This document shows positions 44,460-54,859 of a stretch of DNA of 64,000 nucleotides, piece after piece. This DNA is from Phaeocystidibacter luteus (GTDB lineage: Bacteria; Bacteroidota; Bacteroidia; Flavobacteriales; Schleiferiaceae), in assembly GCF_008933115.1 (NCBI RefSeq), contig NZ_WBVO01000009.1, positions 1 to 64,000 of the forward strand, written 5' to 3'. The translations under genes were made by a program, and so were the position numbers. The stretch's first letter is position 1, and each line of letters starts with the position of its first letter. The notes beneath the pieces are model-generated. The model had not been told where the DNA came from. It searched no databases and saw only the letters and a list, made by a program, of their open reading frames with translations.

Positions 44460-45935
44460 TTAGTATGCTTTAGCGAAGAGCACCCTTCTCTTTGAAGGAG
44501 CCCCACTAAAGATACACTTTCCATCTTCTTCTACTGCATCCAAAGGAATACAGCGAATAGTGGCTTTTGTAGCCTCTTTGATTTTGTCTTCCGTTTCAGG
44601 TGTTCCATCCCAGTGTGCACTCACAAAACCACCCTCGCCTTCAATGCGAGCTACGAAGTCATCCCAAGTGTCCACCTCAACAGTATTCTCTTCGCGATGA
44701 GCTAGCGCCTTGTTGTAGAGGGATTCTTGGATCTCCACCATCAGGCTTTCAATCTTGCTAACCACGTTGTCCATTTCCACGAACTCCTTCGTTAGTGTGT
44801 CACGACGCGCCAACTCAACCGTACCTTTCTCAAGGTCTTTTGGTCCGATACCCAAACGAACAGGAACTCCCTTGAGCTCATACTCGTTGAATTTCCATCC
44901 TGGCTTATGGGTATCGCGGTTGTCATACTTAACACTGATTCCCTTGGCCTGGAGCTCAGCCTTGAGTTTGTTCGCAACTTCACTAATCTGGTCAAGCTGC
45001 TCATCATTCCTATAAATAGGTACAATAACCACTTGGATAGGAGCCAGATTTGGAGGAAGTACCAATCCTTGGTCATCTGAGTGGGTCATCACCAATGCCC
45101 CCATCAATCTTGTAGAAACACCCCAGCTGGTCGCCCAAACATGCTCGAGCTTTCCAGACTTATCCTGGAACTTTACGTCGAACGCCTTGGCAAAGTTTTG
45201 TCCTAAGAAGTGACTCGTACCCGCCTGAAGCGCCTTACCATCTTGCATCAAAGCTTCAATACAATAGGTCTCAAGTGCACCTGCGAATCTTTCATTCTCG
45301 CTCTTTATACCTCGGATAACAGGAATAGCCATAAACTTCTCGGCGAAGTCACCATAGAGATGCAGGATCATTTCGGCCTCATCCACTGCTTCCTGACGTG
45401 TAGCGTGAGCGGTATGCCCTTCTTGCCACAGGAATTCGGCTGTTCTGAGGAAGAGTCGAGTTCTCATCTCCCAACGAACAACGTTTGCCCACTGGTTTAC
45501 CAAGATTGGCAAATCGCGGTAACTCTGGATCCAGTTTTTATAAGTATCCCAAATGATGGTTTCGGAAGTCGGACGAACGATAAGCTCTTCTTCAAGCTTG
45601 GCATCTTCATCCACAACTACACCTTTCCCATTCGGGTCGTTCTTCAAACGGTAATGCGTTACAACTGCACATTCCTTGGCAAATCCTTCTACGTGATCGG
45701 CCTCTCTACTCAAGTGAGATTTTGGAATGAATAGTGGGAAATAAGCGTTTTCGTGACCAGTTTCCTTGAACTTCTTGTCAAGCTCCCCTTGAATTTTCTC
45801 CCAAATGGCGTAACCATAAGGCTTGATAACCATAGATCCGCGAACTGCTGAGTTCTCGGCTAGGTCAGCCTTGATTACCAATTCGTTGTACCATTTAGCG
45901 TAATCCTCGCTTCTCGAGGTTAAGTCCTTCGCCAT
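44460..45935 (-). CDS. proS: Prolyl-tRNA synthetase (short, archaeal/eukaryotic type)
   Basis: The enzyme attaches proline to tRNA-Pro. The 491-residue class II synthetase has motif 2 [31 protein letters not shown], motif 3 [11 protein letters not shown]-like segment, an anticodon-binding domain, and a C-terminal zinc-like domain. It lacks the editing insertion of the E. coli-type enzyme and begins [20 protein letters not shown]. Confidence 0.96.
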   Translation of the reverse strand: MAKDLTSRSEDYAKWYNELVIKADLAENSAVRGSMVIKPYGYAIWEKIQGELDKKFKETGHENAYFPLFIPKSHLSREADHVEGFAKECAVVTHYRLKNDPNGKGVVVDEDAKLEEELIVRPTSETIIWDTYKNWIQSYRDLPILVNQWANVVRWEMRTRLFLRTAEFLWQEGHTAHATRQEAVDEAEMILHLYGDFAEKFMAIPVIRGIKSENERFAGALETYCIEALMQDGKALQAGTSHFLGQNFAKAFDVKFQDKSGKLEHVWATSWGVSTRLMGALVMTHSDDQGLVLPPNLAPIQVVIVPIYRNDEQLDQISEVANKLKAELQAKGISVKYDNRDTHKPGWKFNEYELKGVPVRLGIGPKDLEKGTVELARRDTLTKEFVEMDNVVSKIESLMVEIQESLYNKALAHREENTVEVDTWDDFVARIEGEGGFVSAHWDGTPETEDKIKEATKATIRCIPLDAVEEDGKCIFSGAPSKRRVLFAKAY

Positions 45936-46006
45936 ACTATTTCCCTTTGGTATGAAGTTTGTAACTTTAAGAGTGCGAAGTTATGAAAGAAAAAGCATCA
46001 ATAGTC

Positions 46007-47425
46007 ATGAGAATTAGAGTAGCACCCCCCGTATTTTTAAGCCTTTCTGTAACGGCCATGCTTGCACTTACAAGCTGCTCTAGCTCCAATGAAATCGTGT
46101 CGAATTATTACGACGATGGAATCTACTACGATTCTGAATACGGTGGTAATTGGATGGCCGCAGACCTCGGGCTCACCGAAAATGGCGAAACTCCAGGTGT
46201 CGCCGATGCTGAAACTCCGCAATCTGACCAAGCTGCTTACGACTATTACGACCCGAACAATACCGACCAACCTTTCGAAGACGAGTATTACGACAATGGT
46301 TCCGGTTTCGGCAACCAAGGATACTACGGGTCTCCCAACATTACTTTCAACTTTGGATTTGGAATGGGCTACGGATATAACCCGTGGTACAATCCATATA
46401 TGATGTATTACGATCCTTTCTTCCCAAATTACGGATGGGGAATGGGATTTGGATATAACCCATGGTTCGGCTACGGATACAATCCTTATAATCCTTGGGG
46501 ATTCGGCGGAGGCTACGGCTTTGGGCGTCCATATGGTGGATACGGCAGCGGATATTGCCCCGTAGGTGCTGGTCGAGGTTGGGCTTCCGACCCAGCTCCA
46601 AGAACTGGCACAGGCGGTCGTACTTACTACGGTCCAACACCAAACCGATTCAATATCCCTGGAGGTGGTAAATCTATCGGAGGTAGCGGAAAAGTTGACT
46701 TAGCTGACATGCCAACGACGGTTAGACCCGACAGAACGACATCCGACCGTGTGCTTACGCCTAAGCCACGAACAGTAGATGCTCCCGTACGCTCTACGCG
46801 ACTTCGTGAGGTAAATGGCGCAAGACCTGTTAGCGCAGGAACCCCTACCGTAGGTTCTACTCCACGTTCAACTACAATTAGTGATACTCGCACGCCATCG
46901 CGCAACACTACTTCTGGAGATAGAGGTACGCTTAGCGTTCCAGCCTCACGTCCAGTGGAAGACCGTTCTACTTCTACTCCTACTCGACGCCCATCTCGAA
47001 TGGGAACACCATCTTATACGCCGAGCTCACGAGATTCTGAACCCGCTTCTCGACCAAGCCGTTCGTCAAGTTCAAACGATCGTTGGGATCGCTCACGTCC
47101 ATCTGAATACGATAGAGGTGGCTCTAGCAGCAGACCTTCTAGAAGCGCGACACCTAGTAGAAGCGCTACGCCATCACGTAGTGCAACACCTAGCAGAAGT
47201 ACGCCTAGTAGAAGTTCAACGCCGAGCAGATCGGCTCGTCCGAGCAGGTCATACGAGCCTGCTAGCACTCCATCGCGAAGCTCAACGCCTTCAAGAAGTG
47301 CAACACCTTCACGTTCGGTGACTCCTTCTAGAAGCACAACTAGACCATCTTCTCCTACAAGAAGTAGAAGTTCATCTGGCGGTGGAGGTTCTTCTCGCAG
47401 CAGCAATACAATCAGAAGACGCTAA
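46007..47425 (+). CDS. Low-complexity lipoprotein: Tyr/Gly-rich core and Ser/Arg/Pro repeats
   Basis: This 472-residue protein has a lipoprotein signal ending ALTSC (Cys24). Then come an acidic Tyr/Asp-rich segment, an aromatic Gly/Tyr/Asn/Pro-rich block (about residues 100-195), and a C-terminal region full of PSRSATPSRS-type repeats ending in NTIRRR. The repeats use many synonymous codons, so selection is on the protein. No fold is expected in the repeat region. It may be a surface-exposed matrix-like protein; the function is unknown. It is 34 bases upstream of the porin gene. Confidence 0.82.
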   Translation: MRIRVAPPVFLSLSVTAMLALTSCSSSNEIVSNYYDDGIYYDSEYGGNWMAADLGLTENGETPGVADAETPQSDQAAYDYYDPNNTDQPFEDEYYDNGSGFGNQGYYGSPNITFNFGFGMGYGYNPWYNPYMMYYDPFFPNYGWGMGFGYNPWFGYGYNPYNPWGFGGGYGFGRPYGGYGSGYCPVGAGRGWASDPAPRTGTGGRTYYGPTPNRFNIPGGGKSIGGSGKVDLADMPTTVRPDRTTSDRVLTPKPRTVDAPVRSTRLREVNGARPVSAGTPTVGSTPRSTTISDTRTPSRNTTSGDRGTLSVPASRPVEDRSTSTPTRRPSRMGTPSYTPSSRDSEPASRPSRSSSSNDRWDRSRPSEYDRGGSSSRPSRSATPSRSATPSRSATPSRSTPSRSSTPSRSARPSRSYEPASTPSRSSTPSRSATPSRSVTPSRSTTRPSSPTRSRSSSGGGGSSRSSNTIRRR

Positions 47426-47459
47426 GAAACATCACTCAATAACCTAAGAACTCTCTATC

Positions 47460-48893
47460 ATGCGAAGACTCGCACTAGTATTGTCATGCCTTGCCTTGTC
47501 CATTTCAAGCTGCACTTATGCGCAGAATTATGTGGATGTGATCCGATACACACGTCCGGATGACCTTGGCAGCGCCAGATACATGGGCATGGCTGGCGCC
47601 TTCTCCGCACTTGGCAACGACTTTGGAGCAGCGAGTATCAACCCAGCGGGTATCGCCGTTTACCGCCACAGCGAGGTGGGCATGACCTTGTACAACCGTA
47701 GCACAAGGACATCTAGCGAGTACTTTATGCAATCGGCCGACCAAGGCGACAACCAATTCAGGTTTTCCCAAATAGGTCTCGTTTCACATGCCAACTTGAG
47801 TGATAAATCGCACTTTAACTTTGGACTTCGATACCACCGTTCGAACGATTATGGTTTCGACCAGCGTGTAACCGCACGCAACCTGAACACAAGTATTCTA
47901 GATCAATGGGAAATACTTGCCAATGCCTTTGCTCCCAACGGAGAAGATTTAGCGAGTGTTGGATTGCTCTATGAAGACATGGCAGATGATGTTGGACTCA
48001 TCGAATACCAAAACAACCAGTGGGTAAAAGGTGCAGGCACTACTTCTCTCACCCAAGATCAAACCTATTCATCGAGAGGTGGTAAAGGAGTTTTTGGAAT
48101 CGATTTCGGTTATCAAACTGAGAACAGATGGAATATTGGTGGCTCCATTGAAATCCCAACATTGAGTTACGAAACCACGGAAACATATACCGAAAGCGAT
48201 TACGACGCTGGCAGCAATTACTCCCGTATGGAATGGGTGAACCGCTATCAACTTCAAGGCGTTGGTGTTCAAATTAAATTCGGAGTGTTATTTACTCCTG
48301 AAGACTACGGTAGATTCGCGGCCTACATCCACACCCCTACCTGGTGGTCAATGACCCAAGAGGGAGACAGCGAAATGAGGTCGTTTGCCAATGGCGGAGG
48401 GACTCAAACGAGTTACCAACCGTTCAATCAATTCCAATGGGAACTTCAAACCCCACTGAGAGTCGGCGCTGGCTATGCCTATGTCTTTGAAAAGAAGGGT
48501 CTCCTTTCTATTGATTACTCGTACCAAGCCATGCAAAATGCCGAGGCGAGTTCAAACGAATTCCCTGGGTCTGTCGACTATATCAATGACGATCTCGAAG
48601 CAGAAGTACAAGGATGGCATGATGTGAGAATTGGTGCCGAAATGCGCGTTGACAAATGGTTCTTCAGAGGAGGGGTTCATTTCACCACTACTCCATTCCA
48701 GAATTCTGATGAAGTTGCACGACAGTATGCAGGAGGCTTCGGCTTTAAAGAAAACCTGTGGGGTATCGACTTTGCATATTCCCTACGAACTCGCCAGAAT
48801 TCGTTCTATTTGTATGCACCGGAGTTGACCGACCCTGTGGATAGAACCAGTTTCGGCCACTTTATTACCGGCACTGTGTATTTCCGCATCTAG
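47460..48893 (+). CDS. OmpP1/FadL/TodX-family outer membrane protein
   Basis: The 477-residue protein has a signal peptide ending TYAQN, then SARYMGMAGAFSALGNDFGAASINPAGIAVYR, typical of this outer-membrane transporter family. A long series of amphipathic strands follows and the protein ends with HFITGTVYFRI, an outer-membrane beta-barrel end. Members move hydrophobic compounds across the outer membrane; the substrate here is unknown. Confidence 0.88.
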   Translation: MRRLALVLSCLALSISSCTYAQNYVDVIRYTRPDDLGSARYMGMAGAFSALGNDFGAASINPAGIAVYRHSEVGMTLYNRSTRTSSEYFMQSADQGDNQFRFSQIGLVSHANLSDKSHFNFGLRYHRSNDYGFDQRVTARNLNTSILDQWEILANAFAPNGEDLASVGLLYEDMADDVGLIEYQNNQWVKGAGTTSLTQDQTYSSRGGKGVFGIDFGYQTENRWNIGGSIEIPTLSYETTETYTESDYDAGSNYSRMEWVNRYQLQGVGVQIKFGVLFTPEDYGRFAAYIHTPTWWSMTQEGDSEMRSFANGGGTQTSYQPFNQFQWELQTPLRVGAGYAYVFEKKGLLSIDYSYQAMQNAEASSNEFPGSVDYINDDLEAEVQGWHDVRIGAEMRVDKWFFRGGVHFTTTPFQNSDEVARQYAGGFGFKENLWGIDFAYSLRTRQNSFYLYAPELTDPVDRTSFGHFITGTVYFRI

Positions 48894-48957
48894 GACCCCG
48901 CCACATTCCTGTTTTTTGAAAGTTTTCGTGTAATTTGGTCTGCAGGGAAAGCAATCT

Positions 48958-51507
48958 ATGCACTGGACCAAATCACGTTTACTCCACTTATTCGTTCTGT
49001 TCATTTCCGTAAGCTCACTTGCGGTAGGACAAGTACGTGTCAACACCAGTTTAGATTCATTACGCAAAGCCATTGAGGCCAAGCAAATTGACTCCAACAC
49101 CTTCGAATATTTCGAGAAGAACATCTACTCGTTTGCCAATTACGACCCTGGTGCTACCATCGATGTTGCCGAGTTGTTGTTGAAGCATGCCGACAGTATT
49201 GGTTATGTGAAAGGTCAAGCAGACATCCACAATCACCTCGGAAATATTTATCGCGGAGCGGGTTTTTCTGACCGCGCCATAGAGCACTACCTCATCGCCA
49301 TGGATGCGTTCCGTCGGGAAGGACTTACCGGGTCATTAGCCTACGAACTCATTAGCATTGGCAATATTTTTTACGACCTCGGCTCTTACGAAGATGCCGA
49401 ATCGTATTACCGAGCTGTTCTCGACCTGAATGATCCTGAATACGATATCCGTGTAGCGAAGTCGGTTTCTTGGAACAACATAGGTCTGATATACGAGGAG
49501 CTCAAAGACAAGCGAAAAGCGGAAGAGGCCTACCGTTCCGCTCTTCAGCTCAGAATGGAGCTCAAGCGTCCACAGGTGAGAAACCAACTGGTTGTCCACA
49601 GTTACCAGCATTTCGGACTCATGCACGAATCCTTTGAGGAATATGAGAAATCCCTCGAGTATTTGGTCAAAGCACGGCAATTGTTGGATAAAACGGACAT
49701 CGATTCCTCAACTTGGCACGAACGTAAATGGGACCTACTCAATGCCTTCAGCCGAGTAAACTACAAGAGGGAAGAATTCAGTCTGGCGCTTGCCTATGCA
49801 GATTCAGCCAACGCAGTTGCATCCAGACTTCAATGGAAGAATCACCAATCTCTTGCCCTGATTAACAAGAGCAAAGCAGCACGTGCGATGAGCAATTTTG
49901 CCATAGCTGAATCCAGCATTCGCGAAGCTTTTGAAATCACCACCGAGAATAACATCCTGCCAACTCGTCGAGATGCTCTCGAGGAATGGATCGCATTAGA
50001 TATACAAAGAGGCAACTACAAGCGTGCAGTTGAGCATCAAGAATTACTCGTAGAAACGATAGACAAACTGACGGATGCAACCTCGAGCCTCGAGATAACA
50101 AGTAAAACCTATCAACAAGAGCTGAGAAACCTACGCGAAAACGCTCGCCGGAACGAGCAGTACCGCTTCATGCAGGAATCGACACTACAATCGCAGAAGC
50201 GCACCAACACCCTACTCTACATACTTGTTGGCACCCTTTTCATCTTCGGACTTACACTTAGTTTCCTCTTCTTCCAACTTTATAAGAGAAACAAACGAAG
50301 TCAAGCCGACACCGATATCATCACCAAACAGAATATCGAAATTGAAAAGGCGAACGCCAAGCTTCAAAACACCAACAACCTTCTTGAGGAATCGCTGCAG
50401 CAGAAGTCCACTTTCATGAGCAAGATGAGCCATGAGATTCGGACACCGATGAATGCTATTGCAGGACTGACGGAAGTACTCCTCGAACAAAAGCTTACCT
50501 CCGACCAAGAACAGTTGGTTCGGAACATTAACCACAGCTCTCTCAGACTTACATCTTTAGTGGACGACATCCTTGACTACTCTAGGTTGGAGGCCGGACG
50601 TGTTAAGCTTCAAGAACGAAACTTCAACATTTCTGAACTCGTAACCGAAATCAGCGAACTGAACACCCAGCGCGCGAAGACCAACAATTCGATTATACAC
50701 CTCAGAATTGATTCAACCATCCCCGAACTCGTTTTTGGCGATGCGGATAGGCTTGGTCAAATCTTGAATAATCTCGTTTCAAATGCAGTGAAATTCACCG
50801 AGAATGGTCACGTTCACTTGCGTGTTTTTGAAGATGAAAAAAACGAGAAAAGATGTCGAATTGGCTTTGAGGTTGAGGACAATGGAATAGGAATACCAGC
50901 CGAACAGATCAACCACATCTTTGAAGAATTTCAACAAGGATCTACTGACATACACGCCCGATTTGGCGGCACAGGACTTGGTTTAGCCATCTGCAAGCAG
51001 CTCGTCGAATTGATGAATGGTGCCATCAAGGTAACGAGCGAAGAAGGCAAGGGATCGACTTTCTCTTTCTCCATTCCTTTCGAAATTGGTCATACTCAGG
51101 AGGTGCGCGAGCAGCGAGACAGAGCAAATCTGAATGGTCGGAAGCTACTTCTTGTAGAAGATGATAAGATGAATCAGTTCGTCGCTGAGAGGCTCTTGAA
51201 ACCTACAGGCGTGGTGGTGACCATTGTGGATAACGGTCAAGAAGCTGTTGATATATGTGCGAAGGAAGAATTCGACATCATATTAATGGACATCCAAATG
51301 CCAATTATGGGCGGCATGGAGGCTGCAACGAGGATACGAAGCGAAAGCATGAACACTTCTACACCAATTCTTGCACTCACGGCTGACGTCCAGACAGAAA
51401 CAAAAGAAAAGGCAATTGCCTCAGGAATGAACGAAGTGGTTACTAAACCGTTTCAATCTCACGAACTCATTAACGCCATTTCGGAGCTCATTTCAGCAAC
51501 ATCGTAA
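48958..51507 (+). CDS. Periplasmic-TPR hybrid sensor histidine kinase
   Basis: The 849-residue protein has a signal peptide, several tetratricopeptide repeats (about residues 60-370) outside the cytoplasmic membrane, one membrane segment near 420-440, a coiled coil, HisKA with His492 (MSHEIRTPMNAI), HATPase (DNGIGIP, GGTGLGLAIC) and a receiver with Asp778 (LMDIQMP). The topology is of a one-component-like hybrid common in Bacteroidota. The next gene starts 52 bases downstream. Confidence 0.92.
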   Translation: MHWTKSRLLHLFVLFISVSSLAVGQVRVNTSLDSLRKAIEAKQIDSNTFEYFEKNIYSFANYDPGATIDVAELLLKHADSIGYVKGQADIHNHLGNIYRGAGFSDRAIEHYLIAMDAFRREGLTGSLAYELISIGNIFYDLGSYEDAESYYRAVLDLNDPEYDIRVAKSVSWNNIGLIYEELKDKRKAEEAYRSALQLRMELKRPQVRNQLVVHSYQHFGLMHESFEEYEKSLEYLVKARQLLDKTDIDSSTWHERKWDLLNAFSRVNYKREEFSLALAYADSANAVASRLQWKNHQSLALINKSKAARAMSNFAIAESSIREAFEITTENNILPTRRDALEEWIALDIQRGNYKRAVEHQELLVETIDKLTDATSSLEITSKTYQQELRNLRENARRNEQYRFMQESTLQSQKRTNTLLYILVGTLFIFGLTLSFLFFQLYKRNKRSQADTDIITKQNIEIEKANAKLQNTNNLLEESLQQKSTFMSKMSHEIRTPMNAIAGLTEVLLEQKLTSDQEQLVRNINHSSLRLTSLVDDILDYSRLEAGRVKLQERNFNISELVTEISELNTQRAKTNNSIIHLRIDSTIPELVFGDADRLGQILNNLVSNAVKFTENGHVHLRVFEDEKNEKRCRIGFEVEDNGIGIPAEQINHIFEEFQQGSTDIHARFGGTGLGLAICKQLVELMNGAIKVTSEEGKGSTFSFSIPFEIGHTQEVREQRDRANLNGRKLLLVEDDKMNQFVAERLLKPTGVVVTIVDNGQEAVDICAKEEFDIILMDIQMPIMGGMEAATRIRSESMNTSTPILALTADVQTETKEKAIASGMNEVVTKPFQSHELINAISELISATS

Positions 51508-51559
51508 AAGCGTTAATCTATTCGATTGCTTAACTTCAACGAAATCATAAAGTTGACTT

Positions 51560-54500
51560 ATGAAGAAATCCCTACTCCTCCTCACATCACTTTGCATAGC
51601 CACAGCAGGTTATTCGCAGAGTGAAGAAGATTGGTACATGGATGATGTCCGCCTAAGCGGAATGTCCTTCAGAAATATTGGTCCAGCAACCACTTCTGGC
51701 CGTATCGCCGATCTCGCCGTAAATCCCTACAACCCGAGTGAATACTACGTTGCCGCAGCTAGCGGCGGCGTGTGGAAAACATCAAACCACGGCGTTTCAT
51801 TCAGCCCAATTTTCGACGGACAAGGTTCCTACTCTATTGGCTGTATCACCATCGACCCAAACAACACAAATGTACTTTGGGTAGGGACTGGTGAAAACAA
51901 CAACCAACGTTCTGTTGCCTACGGCGACGGCCTCTACAAGAGTGAGGATGGCGGACGTTCTTGGAATAAAGTTGGACTCGAGAATTCCGAGCACATTGGC
52001 ATGATTGCCGTTGACCCTACAAATTCCGACGTAGTATATGTTGCGGCTTATGGTCCGCTTTGGAGCGCCGGTGGCGACAGAGGGTTGTACAAGACAACAG
52101 ACGGTGGCGAAACGTGGGATAAGGTCCTCGAAATATCCGAGCACACCGGCATCAATGAAGTACACCTCGACCCAAGAAACCCCAATGTGATTTACGCTAC
52201 CGCGCACCAGCGTCGACGTCACGTTTGGACTTATATATCTGGCGGACCAGAATCTGCCATCTACAAGAGTACAGATGGTGGCGAGAGCTTCGATAAACTT
52301 GCAGGCGGTTTGCCCAGTGGCGATGTCGGTCGCATCGGTATGGACATCTCACCGGTGAATCCTGATGTACTCTACGCATGCATTGAGGGTCACGGTTTTT
52401 ACCGCTCAAACAACCGCGGTGCGAGCTGGAGCAAGATGAGTGGTCACGAAACCAGCGGAAACTATTACGTTGAAATATTCGCCAGTCCACACGACTTGAA
52501 CACCGTTTATTCCATGGACACCTACGCCGCTTTTACAACAGATGGCGGTAAGACGTTCAACCGCGTTCCTGAAAGAGGAAAGCACGTGGATAACCATGCA
52601 ATGTGGATTGACCCGAGTGATGCACACCACTTCCTTATGGGATGCGATGGTGGCCTATATGAAACTTGGGACAATGCCTCTACTTGGCACTTCAAGCCCA
52701 ACTTGCCTATCACGCAATTCTACCGAGTGGCTGTAGACAACGCCGAGCCATTCTACTTTGTATACGGTGGAACACAGGACAATTTCAGTTTGGGTGGTCC
52801 GTCTCGCACAACACACGACCGAGGTATTGTAAATAGCGATTGGTTTGTGACGAACACCGGCGACGGCTTTGAGAGTCAAGTTGACCCTATGGATCCTAAC
52901 ATCGTTTATGCACAGGCGCAATACGGTTGGTTGGTACGATATGACAAACTTAACGGCGAAACGGTGCCGATTAAACCGGATGTTCCAAGAGGCGAAGCTC
53001 CTCTACGCTGGAACTGGGACGCCCCGCTTTTGATTAGTCCGCACGATAACAAAACCCTGTACTTTGCAGCAAACCGTGTGTTTAAGTCAACCGACCGAGG
53101 TAACTCTTGGTCTCTGATTTCCCCAGATCTATCTCAGCAAATTGACCGCAACGAACTACCTGTAATGGGTCAGGTTTGGTCAATTGACGCCATAGCCAAG
53201 AACAAGTCAACCACCATCTACGGAAACATTGTTTCTCTATCTGAAAGCCCAGTAACTCAAGGATTGATTTATGTTGGAACTGACGATGGATTGATTCAGG
53301 TTACAGACAATGACGGTCAGAACTGGACGCGTTACAACACCTTCCCAGGCGTGCCGGCCAACACGTATGTAAATGACCTAGATGCTTCGCAGCACGACGA
53401 TAATGTAGTGTATGCCGTGTTCAACAATCACAAGAACGGCGACTTCAAACCTTACGTAATGAAGTCGACAAACCGTGGGAAGAATTGGACGAACATCACG
53501 GCAAATCTTCCCGAGAGAGGCAGCGTGTATGCGCTTGCGGAAGACCATGAAGATCCGAACCTTCTGTTCGTAGGAACTGAATTTGGCGTGTACTTCACAA
53601 ATGATGGAGGAGCACATTGGAAGAAACTTGGAGCAGGCCTGCCAACGGTTGCAATACGCGACATCGACATTCAAAAGCGAGAGAACGATTTGGTTCTCGC
53701 ATCTTTCGGTAGAGGATTTTACGTACTCGATGATTACTCACCGCTTCGTCACATGAGCGAAGATGCTTTTGATGGAGATGCAACTATTTTCCCGATCAAA
53801 GATGGATTGGCGTTTATGACGTCGAATCCAATTGGATATGGAGCACCAGGCTTCTTGGGAGCATCCTATTATATGGCCGAAAACCCGCCTGTTGGTGCAA
53901 CGTTTACCTATTACATTGCCGAATCAGCAAAGTCACTTACGCAAGAAAGACAGGAAGCTGAGAAGGACATGGAGGTAATCAGCTATCCATCTGCGGAGGA
54001 CATTCGTGCAGAAGACCGTTTCCAGTCACCGTACATCACTTTTGTGATTAGAGATATGGAAGGAAACGAGATTCGCAGAATGAATACTTCTGATGGTTCT
54101 GGCGTTCGTCGTTTCACTTGGGATGGGCGCATTGCTAGCAACGGATACTTGTCAACAGGAGGCGCTCCTATGACTAATTCCGGCACAGTTGGCTTGGCAC
54201 CGGAAGGCACCTACTCAGTTCAGATTTACAGAACGGTGAATGGCGAAACGGTTCAACTTTCAGACGCTGTTCAGTTTGAATTAACGCATTTGTCGAATGG
54301 TTCCATCCAGGGAGATGCAGTTGAAATTGCGATGTTCCAGCGTGAGGTTGACAAAGCTTATCGCGATTTGAACGCCATCAGCAACGAACTCGATCGTCAG
54401 ATGGAAGTTGTAGAACAGCTCGAAGCAGCTATCCGCAATACGCCGGGTGCTCCAATGGAACTTCTTGCCCAGCTTAGAACGTTGAGCAACTCGCTGGCTG

Positions 54501-54781
54501 ATATGAACATTGACATCAATGGCGATGCAAGTTTGACGAGAAAAGAATTCGAAACTCCAACTTCGTTGGGCGACATCCTTGGCATTACAGCTTGGGGTAG
54601 TTACTCAACTACAAGCGGTGTTACACAAACACAGCGCGACGGACTTTCTACCGTTCAGGCTGAATTGTCACAACTCGTTGATGGTTTACAAACCACGGGA
54701 GATCAACTCTTGATTATCAAGCAGCAAGCTTATGATGCGGGCGCGCCTTATCTCGAAGGTGACTTACCACAGCAGGATTAA
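51560..54781 (+). CDS. Large secreted VPS10/BNR-repeat protein
   Basis: This 1073-residue protein starts with a signal peptide (ends AGYSQ). It has many BNR-like repeats of the form S-T-D-G-G-x-S/T-F/W (for example GLYKSEDGGRSWNK and TDRGNSWSLI) in a beta-propeller over about residues 30-720. This is the sortilin-like glycosyl-hydrolase-like fold of Bacteroidota. The C-terminal 330 residues end with a coiled helical region (QREVDKAYRDLNAISNELDRQ). Catalytic activity is not evident. It is followed by a bidirectional terminator. Confidence 0.88.
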   Translation: MKKSLLLLTSLCIATAGYSQSEEDWYMDDVRLSGMSFRNIGPATTSGRIADLAVNPYNPSEYYVAAASGGVWKTSNHGVSFSPIFDGQGSYSIGCITIDPNNTNVLWVGTGENNNQRSVAYGDGLYKSEDGGRSWNKVGLENSEHIGMIAVDPTNSDVVYVAAYGPLWSAGGDRGLYKTTDGGETWDKVLEISEHTGINEVHLDPRNPNVIYATAHQRRRHVWTYISGGPESAIYKSTDGGESFDKLAGGLPSGDVGRIGMDISPVNPDVLYACIEGHGFYRSNNRGASWSKMSGHETSGNYYVEIFASPHDLNTVYSMDTYAAFTTDGGKTFNRVPERGKHVDNHAMWIDPSDAHHFLMGCDGGLYETWDNASTWHFKPNLPITQFYRVAVDNAEPFYFVYGGTQDNFSLGGPSRTTHDRGIVNSDWFVTNTGDGFESQVDPMDPNIVYAQAQYGWLVRYDKLNGETVPIKPDVPRGEAPLRWNWDAPLLISPHDNKTLYFAANRVFKSTDRGNSWSLISPDLSQQIDRNELPVMGQVWSIDAIAKNKSTTIYGNIVSLSESPVTQGLIYVGTDDGLIQVTDNDGQNWTRYNTFPGVPANTYVNDLDASQHDDNVVYAVFNNHKNGDFKPYVMKSTNRGKNWTNITANLPERGSVYALAEDHEDPNLLFVGTEFGVYFTNDGGAHWKKLGAGLPTVAIRDIDIQKRENDLVLASFGRGFYVLDDYSPLRHMSEDAFDGDATIFPIKDGLAFMTSNPIGYGAPGFLGASYYMAENPPVGATFTYYIAESAKSLTQERQEAEKDMEVISYPSAEDIRAEDRFQSPYITFVIRDMEGNEIRRMNTSDGSGVRRFTWDGRIASNGYLSTGGAPMTNSGTVGLAPEGTYSVQIYRTVNGETVQLSDAVQFELTHLSNGSIQGDAVEIAMFQREVDKAYRDLNAISNELDRQMEVVEQLEAAIRNTPGAPMELLAQLRTLSNSLADMNIDINGDASLTRKEFETPTSLGDILGITAWGSYSTTSGVTQTQRDGLSTVQAELSQLVDGLQTTGDQLLIIKQQAYDAGAPYLEGDLPQQD

Positions 54782-54800
54782 GACTGATTCATCACAATGA

Positions 54801-54839
54801 AAAAACCCCGTCGAGGCACATAGCAACGACGGGGGTTTT
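54801..54839. terminator. Bidirectional terminator between the VPS10-like and FabH-like genes
   Basis: AAACCCCGTCG and CGACGGGGGTTT pair around a 13-base loop, with A-run before and T-run after, so it works in both directions for the converging genes. Confidence 0.85.
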
Positions 54840-54859
54840 CTTTCGTTGAAATATCTAAA

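Noticed and set aside
46007-47425. Ser/Arg/Pro tail as a mere nucleotide microsatellite
   Set aside because: The repeats use varied synonymous codons, which points to selection on the peptide.
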